Origin: Fervidobacterium pennivorans
Lineage (GTDB): Bacteria; Thermotogota; Thermotogae; Thermotogales; Fervidobacteriaceae
Assembly: GCF_001644665.1 (NCBI RefSeq)
Contig: NZ_CP011393.1
Span: forward strand, 1,572,001-1,636,000
Direction: 5' to 3'
DNA length: 64,000 nt
Part shown: piece after piece, positions 43,100-50,429 of the stretch
Numbering within the stretch: position 1 is the first letter of the stretch
Layout of the letters: the number at the start of each line of letters is the position of its first letter
Position numbers and translations under genes: made by a program
The notes under the pieces: model-generated
The model's input: the letters and a program-made list of their open reading frames with translations, nothing else
What the model was told of the DNA's origin: nothing
Database searches by the model: none

Positions 43100-44184
43100 A
43101 CGTTGAAATAAAGAAAAAAGGTGTCAAAGTTGGCGTACTGCTCAGCGGAGGTGTTGATAGCGCAGTTGCTTTGTATTTGCTTTTAGAAGAAGGATACGAT
43201 GTTACAGCTTACCACATGAAGACTGTTAGAGATGAACTCTACATAACCAAACAGATAAAACACAAAGTTTGTTGTAGTCCTTCAGATACGTTCGATGCAC
43301 AGATGATAGCAAAAAAATTTGGAGTTCCGTTTAAAATAATTCATGTTGAAGATATTTTCAAAGAAAGGATAATTAATTATTTCATAAACGAAAATTTGAT
43401 AGGAAGAACCCCCAATCCGTGCTTTTTCTGCAATGAGTACATAAAATTCGGTGCAGTGATGGATGTTGCACTAAGTGATGGAATGGAATATGTAGCTTCC
43501 GGACACTACGCAAGGATAATAGATGGGAAACTTTACAAAGCCGTTGATGAAAGTAAAGACCAGTCGTACTTTTTAGCTTCAATAAAAAAAGAAAAGTTGA
43601 GAAGGATTATTCTTCCGAATGGGTATTACACGAAAGAAGAAATAAGAAAAATCGCTCAACAACAAGGCATACATGTGGCGCAGAAGATAGATTCCCAAGA
43701 TTTGTGCTTCTTACCGGATAACGATTTGAAAGGCTTCTTTAGGGATTTAGGCATAGACGTCAAACCGGGGAACATAATTACAACAGATGGCAGGATTATT
43801 GGAAAACACGAGGGATTACCATTTTACACAATAGGACAGAGAAAACTTGGTATAGCTGCTGGAAGCAAATTTTACGTGAGGGCAAAGAATGTTGACGGCA
43901 ATTTTATATTAGTTGCCCCTATTGATGAGTTATACGACAAACATATGGTTGTTTCCAATTTGAATGTCTATGACGATTATTTACCAAATGAATTCCGGGC
44001 TAGCGTAAAGATTCGCAAAAAGTTCAAGGAAGTTGGGTGTACAGTCCAATACAAAGATGAAAATGGTGGAAAACTATTTGTAACATTCGACGAACCTACA
44101 TTTGCTGTAACTCCAGGTCAAATTGCGGTTTTCTACGACGGACCAAGGGTTATCTGTGCAGGGGTAATTGAATCAGGAAAATAA
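43096..44184 (+). CDS. mnmA: tRNA 2-thiouridylase MnmA
   Basis: This protein of about 362 residues makes 2-thiouridine at the wobble base of tRNA-Lys, Glu and Gln. The PP-loop is VLLSGGVDSAVAL. The two catalytic cysteines are in RTPNPCFFCNEYIKF and DSQDLCFLPD, and GHYARI is conserved. The TTG start has GAGGTG six bases upstream. In many bacteria mnmA lies next to an Rrf2-type regulator and a cysteine desulfurase; here the regulator is present but no desulfurase is. Confidence 0.95.
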   Translation: MNVEIKKKGVKVGVLLSGGVDSAVALYLLLEEGYDVTAYHMKTVRDELYITKQIKHKVCCSPSDTFDAQMIAKKFGVPFKIIHVEDIFKERIINYFINENLIGRTPNPCFFCNEYIKFGAVMDVALSDGMEYVASGHYARIIDGKLYKAVDESKDQSYFLASIKKEKLRRIILPNGYYTKEEIRKIAQQQGIHVAQKIDSQDLCFLPDNDLKGFFRDLGIDVKPGNIITTDGRIIGKHEGLPFYTIGQRKLGIAAGSKFYVRAKNVDGNFILVAPIDELYDKHMVVSNLNVYDDYLPNEFRASVKIRKKFKEVGCTVQYKDENGGKLFVTFDEPTFAVTPGQIAVFYDGPRVICAGVIESGK

Positions 44185-44190
44185 AAACTT

Positions 44191-44210
44191 ATTTCTAACA
44201 AGTTAGAAAT
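44191..44210. repeat. Perfect inverted repeat between mnmA and hpt
   Basis: ATTTCTAAC and GTTAGAAAT form a 9-bp inverted repeat around AA, starting about seven bases after the mnmA stop. It is AT-rich and lacks a T tract, so it is either an operator or a weak hairpin. Confidence 0.5.
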
Positions 44211-44239
44211 CCAAAAAGCTAATGTAGGAGGGGATTTCC

Positions 44240-44761
44240 TTGATAGAGGTTATGATATCCAATGAACAAATCAGACAGCGTGTAAAAGAACTTGGAAAAG
44301 AAATTACGGACTACTACAAGGACAAAACCGATACATTGCATGCAGTTTGTGTTCTTAAGGGGTCTATACACTTTTTTAGCGAGTTAGTGCAGAACATAGA
44401 TATGAACGTAGAATATTCATTCATCCAGGTTTCAAGCTACTCTGGAGTTTCATCAACCGGACGTATCAGAGTGAAAAGCTGGATAGATGAACCAATAGAA
44501 GGTAGACACGTTATAGTAGTTGAGGACATTCTCGACACCGGGCTAACACTTTCATACATACTGGAGTATTTGAAAAGGTATCGCCCAGCCGATTTAAAAG
44601 TAGTGACCCTATTGAAAAAACTTGGTAGGACCCCTCAGGTTATTCCTGATTTTGTAGGCTTTGAAATCGAGGATAAATTTGTCATTGGTTATGGACTTGA
44701 TTACAACGAAAGATACAGAAACCTTCCATACATAGGTTGGGTCAAGGGAGATATAAAGTGA
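44240..44761 (+). CDS. hpt: Hypoxanthine phosphoribosyltransferase
   Basis: This 173-residue purine-salvage enzyme attaches ribose phosphate to hypoxanthine or guanine. The PRPP-binding motif VIVVEDILDTGLTLSYI and the family segments VCVLKGSIHFFSELV and FVIGYGLDYNERYRNLPYIG are intact. The TTG start has GGAGGGG seven bases upstream. The next gene starts two bases after the stop. Confidence 0.94.
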   Translation: MIEVMISNEQIRQRVKELGKEITDYYKDKTDTLHAVCVLKGSIHFFSELVQNIDMNVEYSFIQVSSYSGVSSTGRIRVKSWIDEPIEGRHVIVVEDILDTGLTLSYILEYLKRYRPADLKVVTLLKKLGRTPQVIPDFVGFEIEDKFVIGYGLDYNERYRNLPYIGWVKGDIK

Positions 44762-44762
44762 T

Positions 44763-45953
44763 ATGAAGAATGTCCTTTATGTTTTTGTAATATTCATAGG
44801 TGTAGCTGCCGCGCTCTTTGTTTCCACAATATGGATAGAAATGTTTTTGAGGATGTTTTTTATCCCCACTGAGGACCCTGTTAACATCTTAGTTCTTGGG
44901 TTGGATAAAGACATTGGTGGGACAAGACGAACCGATGTTATACTTGTAGCTAGTGTAGACCTTGAAAAAAAGAAGATGATAATTTCGAGTATTCCGAGGG
45001 ATTTGATGATTGATGGTAAGAAGATTAACTCCTACTATCAATCAGAAGGGCTAGAAAAGTTTAAAAAGAGAATCGAACAATTAACAGGAATAACAATAAA
45101 GAGGTATTTTATCGTTGATTACGACATTTTCAAATTCCTTGGCGACGAACTTGGACCAATTGAGATATTCGTCGATAGGCCCATGCATTACAAAGACGTA
45201 GCGCAAAATTTGGAAATCGACTTCACGCCTGGTTATTACAAAATGAAGGGAAAGGAATTACTCGCCTACCTGCGTTTCAGAAAAACAGCCGAAGGAGACA
45301 TAGGAAGGCTGGACAAACAGCGGGTAATAATAGAAAAGCTTGCCCAGAAAGCCTTACAGAAAAACGTATTTGCTTTAACGGAACTGTATAGAGAAATCAA
45401 AAAACGCACGGAATTCAATATGGAAATAGGGGAAGTTGTTTACATCTTTTCAAAAGTGAAAAACAACTTCCAAATTGAAAGCGTCCCATTTCCATTTTAC
45501 ATAGCAGAAGACGGTAATTTATACATCGATGAATCTAAGATAGAAGAATACCGAGCGAGTTTTGCAACTAGGCAAAAGAGGTTAGAGGAAAGATACAGGT
45601 ACTACGTTGTAAACAATACTAAGAACAGAACAGCCGGCTTTGGTGAGAAAATTGGGAATCTCTTCTCTTCGAAAGGTTACAAACCAAACAACATTTTTTA
45701 CGAAGGAGTAGACGTAGATATAAAGAAAAATGCGGTTTTGATATTAAGGAAAAACGAAGGACTGAAAAAATTTGTTGATAAACTTTTGACAGATGTATTC
45801 TCTGAAACGGAATTCGAAGTTGTATACGTCGAAGACAGGCTTGATTATATTTCTAAATACCTCGCGATTATAAGTGAATTAACAAAGACTGGTAAGAAAG
45901 TTGTCTTTCCAATAGATTTCATAATAATTTTAGCTGGAGATTTGAAAATTTAG
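44763..45953 (+). CDS. LytR-CpsA-Psr (LCP) family protein
   Basis: This 396-residue protein has one N-terminal membrane helix. The LCP domain shows ILVLGLDK, TRRTDVILVASV, ISSIPRDLMI and YLRFRKTAEGDIGRLDKQR, the arginine/aspartate set that binds a polyprenyl pyrophosphate substrate. The C-terminal part (AGFGEKIGNLFSSKGYKP) is LytR_C-like. LCP enzymes transfer glycopolymers from a lipid carrier to peptidoglycan or protein. Its acceptor here is unknown. Confidence 0.92.
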   Translation: MKNVLYVFVIFIGVAAALFVSTIWIEMFLRMFFIPTEDPVNILVLGLDKDIGGTRRTDVILVASVDLEKKKMIISSIPRDLMIDGKKINSYYQSEGLEKFKKRIEQLTGITIKRYFIVDYDIFKFLGDELGPIEIFVDRPMHYKDVAQNLEIDFTPGYYKMKGKELLAYLRFRKTAEGDIGRLDKQRVIIEKLAQKALQKNVFALTELYREIKKRTEFNMEIGEVVYIFSKVKNNFQIESVPFPFYIAEDGNLYIDESKIEEYRASFATRQKRLEERYRYYVVNNTKNRTAGFGEKIGNLFSSKGYKPNNIFYEGVDVDIKKNAVLILRKNEGLKKFVDKLLTDVFSETEFEVVYVEDRLDYISKYLAIISELTKTGKKVVFPIDFIIILAGDLKI

Positions 45954-45995
45954 CAAAGTTAAAAACTTTTTGACCCATTTGACGAGGTGAGGATT

Positions 45996-46637
45996 TTGTT
46001 CAAGTGTAGGAAAACTTTCTTTTTTGCAGCAATTGTGGGGCTGTTATTCATTCTCTTTACCAGCTCTGTATGTGCGCAGAATACTTCGCAATTGTCTCAA
46101 ACAAAAACGTCTGACGACGGCATAAGTGTTTACGGTTTCATCGAGAAGTTGGCTGGAAATCGTAATTTCAATATAAGCACGGTTCTAACCTTTGATGTTT
46201 TTGATGGCCAGCAACGTAAAAAAATTGCTTTCTCTTTCGATTTGGTTATCAAAAACTTGGAAAAATTTACATTTTATCTTAAATCCCCCGAGGTTGTCGA
46301 AGATATTGTCATTCAGTACGATATGATTTCCAGAAAAGTGGAATACGTGTACAAAAACTACAAAACGACGGAGAACGTTCTTCCAAATGTCTCGCAAGTA
46401 GGAGATATACTAACGTCAATAACAGATTTCCTTTCAACACCACTTTTCAACGCGACGTATGGAAGAGATTATGTTGAATTCAGACCAAAGAATGCGGCAA
46501 TTCTTGCGAGATTCGGTGTTCAACCGATAACAGTTAGGCTTTACATGGAAAGGGAACTTCCAAAAAAGATAGAGATACTTAACGATAAAACAAATGAAAA
46601 AGTAGTTTTGGAATTCACCAAATTTGTAATAGGGTAG
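45996..46637 (+). CDS. LolA-like secreted protein
   Basis: This protein of about 213 residues has a signal peptide (FFFAAIVGLLFILFTSSVCA). The mature part resembles the LolA/MucB open beta-barrel, with alternating strands such as FDLVIKNLEKFTFYLKSPEV and VEYVYKNYKT. LolA carries lipoproteins or lipids across the periplasm. Identity here is by fold pattern only. The start TTG 45996 is eight bases after GAGG; GTG 45987 overlaps that site. It lies next to a barrel-like outer-membrane candidate. Confidence 0.7.
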   Translation: MFKCRKTFFFAAIVGLLFILFTSSVCAQNTSQLSQTKTSDDGISVYGFIEKLAGNRNFNISTVLTFDVFDGQQRKKIAFSFDLVIKNLEKFTFYLKSPEVVEDIVIQYDMISRKVEYVYKNYKTTENVLPNVSQVGDILTSITDFLSTPLFNATYGRDYVEFRPKNAAILARFGVQPITVRLYMERELPKKIEILNDKTNEKVVLEFTKFVIG

Positions 46638-46677
46638 TTTTAACTATTTTTGAAGAGCAAAAAAGGGGGATAAAAAG

Positions 46678-47184
46678 ATGTTTAAAAGGTCGATTGTCTT
46701 TTGTTTTCTCGTGATAATCACTCTTGCTTACGCTTACTTCAACATAGGGATTGGATATAATTACGGAGAATTATCGAACTGGGTTTTGAGGGCTGGTTAC
46801 GAGTACATTGGTTTTAACCTGAATGCTGATTGGACCTTAAATAAACTATGGAATATTTACGCTAGCGTATACTTTGAAGCAGACCTTGGAATTTTAGTTG
46901 GACCTGCCATTTATGCGACGTACGATTACAATTCCTCTTCGAATGCTTTTTCTGTTGTATACGGTCCTATTTTGGGCTTTTCTAATAAACAACTCTTTGT
47001 TCAAGTTGGTTATTTCAGTGATTTTACTACTTTCACAGATGTATCAAACGCAATATTTGCAAGCTTGAGATTTTACGTTCCGGACCCACCGGGAATGAAA
47101 ATGGTTGATAAGCTTTACATCGAGGCACAATACTATAGAGGAAGCTTCAAAATACTTGTTGGTTTACTGGAACCATATTTTTAA
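46678..47184 (+). CDS. Small barrel-like outer-membrane (toga) protein candidate
   Basis: This 168-residue protein has a signal peptide (SIVFCFLVIITLAYA) followed by about eight amphipathic strands rich in Y, F, W and G, such as FNIGIGYNYGEL, WNIYASVYFEADLG and AFSVVYGPILGF. It ends in phenylalanine, as many outer-membrane barrels do. I recognise no family. The preceding LolA-like gene fits an envelope role. Confidence 0.65.
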   Translation: MFKRSIVFCFLVIITLAYAYFNIGIGYNYGELSNWVLRAGYEYIGFNLNADWTLNKLWNIYASVYFEADLGILVGPAIYATYDYNSSSNAFSVVYGPILGFSNKQLFVQVGYFSDFTTFTDVSNAIFASLRFYVPDPPGMKMVDKLYIEAQYYRGSFKILVGLLEPYF

Positions 47185-47217
47185 ATGTTTAAACTTCTCT
47201 ATCTGAGGGCCAGAGAC

Positions 47218-47245
47218 TTGAAAACTCTTGCTTATATGGTATAAT
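47218..47245 (+). promoter_or_regulatory. Promoter of tRNA-Leu
   Basis: TTGAAA and TATAAT are separated by 16 bases, and TGG precedes the -10. The predicted start is about 23 bases before the tRNA. Confidence 0.7.
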
Positions 47246-47274
47246 AAACCTTGCTGGTAGATAAAAATAGATTT

Positions 47275-47359
47275 GCCGAGGTGGCGGAATTGGCAGACGC
47301 GCATGACTCAGGATCATGTGGGGTTTCCCGTGCGGGTTCAAATCCCGCCCTCGGCACCA
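47275..47359 (+). tRNA. tRNA-Leu (anticodon CAG)
   Basis: This class II tRNA has acceptor stem GCCGAGG/CCTCGGC, anticodon stem CATGA/TCATG and loop CTCAGGA, which gives CAG. It has a variable arm and T loop TTCAAAT, discriminator A and an encoded CCA. Confidence 0.96.
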
Positions 47360-47375
47360 AACAGTAAGTCAGCAA

Positions 47376-47408
47376 GGGTCGGAGTAACCGACCCAAATTT
47401 TTTAATTT
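47376..47408 (+). terminator. Terminator after tRNA-Leu
   Basis: The stem GGGTCGG with CCGACCC is followed by AAATTTTTTAATTTT. Confidence 0.85.
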
Positions 47409-47431
47409 TCTAAAAGCTCGGTGGTGGTATT

Positions 47432-48163
47432 TTGACACAGGTTCAATTTTATGACTACAATGTCCTTTGCGGAAAAGCTGAAGATGTTAGAGGGTATCTT
47501 GTTGAGCTCATAGAGAAAGGTGAAAAGCTATTTGTGGTAACGTTGAATAGCCAGATATTTTTGAAGGCAGAGCAGATTTCTGATTACAAAGAAGCTTTAC
47601 GAAACGCCTCTTTTCATCTTCCAGACGGTGCAGGTGTTGTTTGGGCGATAAAAAGGCACTGCACGGTTCATACCGATAGGATACCAGGTATAGACACTAT
47701 GATATACCTTTGTAATGAGGCAGTAAACAGGAAGTGGAGTGTTTACTTGTTGGGGGCAAAGCCGGATGTTATACCAAAGACCGCCGAGAACTTAAGAAAA
47801 CGTGGAGTGAACGTTGTAGGTTACCATCATGGATATTTTGAAGACCAAACACCTGCTGAAGAGATTGAGAAACTAAAACCAGATCTTCTATTTGTTGGAA
47901 TGGGCACTCCAAGACAAGAACTTTGGATATACCAACATAGACATCTACCGTTCAAACTTGCCATGGGAGTTGGTGGAAGTTTTGATGTTATCGCAGGTGT
48001 GAAAAAACGAGCACCCGTTTTCTTTCAGAAACTGCGTCTTGAATGGTTTTATCGTTGGTTAAACGAACCCATAGCGCGTGCGCGTGTTCCTCTGGATGTT
48101 GCTAAATTCTTTTTCAAGGTGGTTCTCGATGGAAAAAATGGAACTTGTCAAAAAGTACGTTGA
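47432..48163 (+). CDS. WecG/TagA/CpsF-family glycosyltransferase
   Basis: This 243-residue protein is of the GT26 family, which adds ManNAc-type sugars to lipid-linked intermediates. VVTLNSQIF, LPDGAGVVWA, YLLGAKPDV and FVGMGTPRQELWI are the family motifs. The C-terminus (RLRLEWFYRWLNEPIARARV type) is the membrane-binding tail. The TTG start follows GGTGGTGG. It probably acts in surface polysaccharide synthesis. Its end overlaps the start of rsmG by 35 bases. Confidence 0.9.
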   Translation: MTQVQFYDYNVLCGKAEDVRGYLVELIEKGEKLFVVTLNSQIFLKAEQISDYKEALRNASFHLPDGAGVVWAIKRHCTVHTDRIPGIDTMIYLCNEAVNRKWSVYLLGAKPDVIPKTAENLRKRGVNVVGYHHGYFEDQTPAEEIEKLKPDLLFVGMGTPRQELWIYQHRHLPFKLAMGVGGSFDVIAGVKKRAPVFFQKLRLEWFYRWLNEPIARARVPLDVAKFFFKVVLDGKNGTCQKVR

Positions 48164-48770
48164 AGAACTTATAAACGCTCCAATAAATCTTGTTGGGTAC
48201 AGAGACTTCAACGAAGCTTTTCATTATCTATATATGGATTCCGTTCTTGCTGTGAAACCAGAAGACCTCGGGAATAATTTCTTAGATGTAGGAACAGGTG
48301 GTGGAGTTCCCGGTGTCTTTCTTTTAATAGAATTTGGCATCCATGGTTTCTTGATTGACAGCGTATGTAAAAAGATAGATTACGTGAAGAACTTGTGTGA
48401 AAGATTGGGGTTAAGTAATGTAGAATTGATGTGTGTCAGAGCTGAGGAGCTTAAAGACAAAGGAATGTTCAGAGAAAGATTTGACAGTGCAGTGTCCAGA
48501 GCTGTTTCCAGGATAGCAACAGTTTTGGAGCTTACGGCGCCGTACGTAAAAGTTGGTGGGAAGGTTCTTCTATACAAGGGTCCTGGATATAACGAGGAAT
48601 TAGGTCAGGCTGTGAACGCTATGAAAGAGCTGGGAGTAAAACTGGCAGAAATTAGAAAGTACAGCATTTTAGGGAAAGATAGATTTTTGGTCATCTTTGA
48701 GAAAATGTCGCCAACACCAGAAAAGTATCCACGAAAAGTTGGAATACCGGAGAAAAGACCTATCAGATAA
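48129..48770 (+). CDS. rsmG: 16S rRNA (guanine-527-N7)-methyltransferase RsmG
   Basis: This protein of about 213 residues modifies G527 in the decoding-site region of 16S rRNA. The SAM-binding FLDVGTGGGVPGVFLLIE and the downstream RAVSRIATVLELTAPYVKVGG are the RsmG signatures. The ATG at 48129 has AAGGTGG six bases upstream; the open frame further up overlaps the glycosyltransferase gene. The C-terminus ends EKRPIR, after a lysine/proline-rich tail. Confidence 0.94.
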   Translation: MEKMELVKKYVEELINAPINLVGYRDFNEAFHYLYMDSVLAVKPEDLGNNFLDVGTGGGVPGVFLLIEFGIHGFLIDSVCKKIDYVKNLCERLGLSNVELMCVRAEELKDKGMFRERFDSAVSRAVSRIATVLELTAPYVKVGGKVLLYKGPGYNEELGQAVNAMKELGVKLAEIRKYSILGKDRFLVIFEKMSPTPEKYPRKVGIPEKRPIR

Positions 48771-48780
48771 TTGAATTGCA

Positions 48781-48836
48781 AATCTCCGAGCAGTAAAGAA
48801 TGAAAAGTTCGTTCTTATTGCCTCGGAGATTTTTTT
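48781..48836 (+). terminator. Terminator of rsmG
   Basis: A long stem (AATCTCCGAG with CTCGGAGATT) encloses a second inner repeat (AAGAA...TTCTT) and is followed by seven T residues. Confidence 0.85.
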
Positions 48837-48846
48837 ATGATATAAT
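48818..48846 (+). promoter_or_regulatory. Promoter of the oxidoreductase-queD pair
   Basis: TTGCCT and TATAAT are 17 bases apart, with TGA before the -10. The -35 lies in the 3' arm of the rsmG terminator, so the two signals overlap. Confidence 0.6.
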
Positions 48847-48901
48847 GTAATTGCTTATGTTCATTCAATGAATGAATTGTTAAAAGGGGTGCGAGTGTAG
48901 A

Positions 48902-50008
48902 ATGAGCGAGAGAAAGCTGAAAATGGCGCTTATTGGGTGTGGAAGAATAGGTTCATCCAAACATGTGGAAGCGATAGTGAAGAATTCCGATGTTATCCAG
49001 GCGATTGCAGTTTGTGACATTGTTGTGGAAAAAGCAGAACGAGTTGCACAAAGTATAGAAGAACGGGCAGGTTACAAACCTAGGGTCTATCAAAAGTACG
49101 AGGATATAATAAAGAGCGAAGATATTGACTTTGTTGCAATTGCCACAGAAAGCGGTTATCATTATGAAATCTCTATGGACTTTTTGAGAGCAGGTGTCCA
49201 TGTTTTAGTTGAAAAACCTATGGCACTTTCAACGAAGCACATGGATGAGATGATAAAGACTGCTAAAGAAAAAAGTGTAAAATTGGGAGTTTGTTTCCAA
49301 AATAGATTTAATCCTCCAATAGTGGAACTGAGAAAGAAGATTGAGAGCGGTGCATTTGGCCGGATAAACTATGGAGTTGCGAATATCAGATGGAACAGGG
49401 ATAAGAATTACTACGAACAAGCACCTTGGCGTGGAACATGGCAGCTTGATGGCGGTTCACTCATGAATCAATGCACACACAACATTGACTTGCTTCAGTG
49501 GATGCTTGGAGGCGAGATAGAAGAAGTATATGGAGTAATTCGTAACTTCCAGCATCCTTACATTGAAGCGGAAGACTTTGGAGGAGCAATTGTGAAATTC
49601 AAGGACGGAAAAGTTGGTATCATTGAAGGTACATCAACGATTTATCCTAGGAATTTAGAAGAAACGCTTTCGATTTTTGGTGAACTGGGGACAGTAATTA
49701 TAGGTGGACTGGCTGTTAACAAGATTTTGGTTTGGAAATTCCCGGATGAAGATAGTCATCCATTTATGGAACTACCGGATCCTGATACCGTGTATGGATT
49801 CGGACATGTCCCTCTTTACAGAGATTTCTGCGAATCGATAATTTACGATAGAGCACCCAAAATCCCTGGTGAAGAAGGTAGAAAAGCGGTTGAAATCGTG
49901 CTTGCAATTTACAAGTCTGCGCTTGAGAACAAACCTGTCAAATTCCCGTTCGAGTTTGACTCCACACAGATGAAAGGATGGGAAGGTCATTATGTTATGC
50001 GTGGTTAA
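48902..50008 (+). CDS. Gfo/Idh/MocA-family oxidoreductase
   Basis: This 368-residue NAD(P)-dependent dehydrogenase has the N-terminal Rossmann fold ALIGCGRIGSSKHVEAI, then VLVEKPMALS with the conserved EKP. The catalytic region GGSLMNQCTHNIDLLQWMLGG resembles WlbA-type UDP-sugar 3-dehydrogenases. Sugar or sugar-nucleotide oxidation is likely; the exact substrate is not visible. AAGGGGTG lies 10 bases before the ATG. It overlaps queD. Confidence 0.88.
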   Translation: MSERKLKMALIGCGRIGSSKHVEAIVKNSDVIQAIAVCDIVVEKAERVAQSIEERAGYKPRVYQKYEDIIKSEDIDFVAIATESGYHYEISMDFLRAGVHVLVEKPMALSTKHMDEMIKTAKEKSVKLGVCFQNRFNPPIVELRKKIESGAFGRINYGVANIRWNRDKNYYEQAPWRGTWQLDGGSLMNQCTHNIDLLQWMLGGEIEEVYGVIRNFQHPYIEAEDFGGAIVKFKDGKVGIIEGTSTIYPRNLEETLSIFGELGTVIIGGLAVNKILVWKFPDEDSHPFMELPDPDTVYGFGHVPLYRDFCESIIYDRAPKIPGEEGRKAVEIVLAIYKSALENKPVKFPFEFDSTQMKGWEGHYVMRG

Positions 50009-50351
50009 AGAATTCACATTTGATGCTGCTCACAATTTAGTCCAGTATCATGGAAAGTGTGAAAAACTTCATGGGCATACTTACAAACTCCAAATTGTCG
50101 TTTGTGGAGAAAAAGACGAAGAGGGAATGGTCATCGATTTTGTTGAGTTAAAAGAGATAGTAAAAAGAGAAGTACTGAGTTACTTAGACCATGCCTACAT
50201 AAATGAAATAATACCTCAACCAAGTGCGGAAAACATCGCGGAGTGGATTTGGGATAAGTTGGAAAAGCATCTCACAACAGAAAGATATAAGCTTACAGAA
50301 GTAAGACTTTGGGAAACACCAACATCGTGGGTGGTCTATAGGAAAGATTGA
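49992..50351 (+). CDS. queD: 6-carboxytetrahydropterin synthase QueD
   Basis: This 119-residue enzyme makes 6-carboxy-5,6,7,8-tetrahydropterin in queuosine synthesis. The zinc histidines lie in FTFDAAHNL and LHGHTYKL, the catalytic cysteine is in GKCEKLHGH, and the DHAYIN region follows. The start is inside the preceding gene (17-base overlap). No other queuosine gene lies nearby. Confidence 0.92.
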   Translation: MLCVVKEFTFDAAHNLVQYHGKCEKLHGHTYKLQIVVCGEKDEEGMVIDFVELKEIVKREVLSYLDHAYINEIIPQPSAENIAEWIWDKLEKHLTTERYKLTEVRLWETPTSWVVYRKD

Positions 50352-50383
50352 AAGGGTAAGTAAAATCGAAAGCAAATAAAAAT

Positions 50384-50421
50384 AAGCGGCACCTTTTTCA
50401 GGTGCCGCTTTTCAATTTTTT
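50384..50421. terminator. Bidirectional terminator between queD and rpoC
   Basis: The 11-bp stem AAGCGGCACCT with AGGTGCCGCTT has T-rich sequence on both sides. It serves the plus-strand queD and the minus-strand rpoC, which converge here. Confidence 0.88.
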
Positions 50422-50429
50422 GTAATCGG

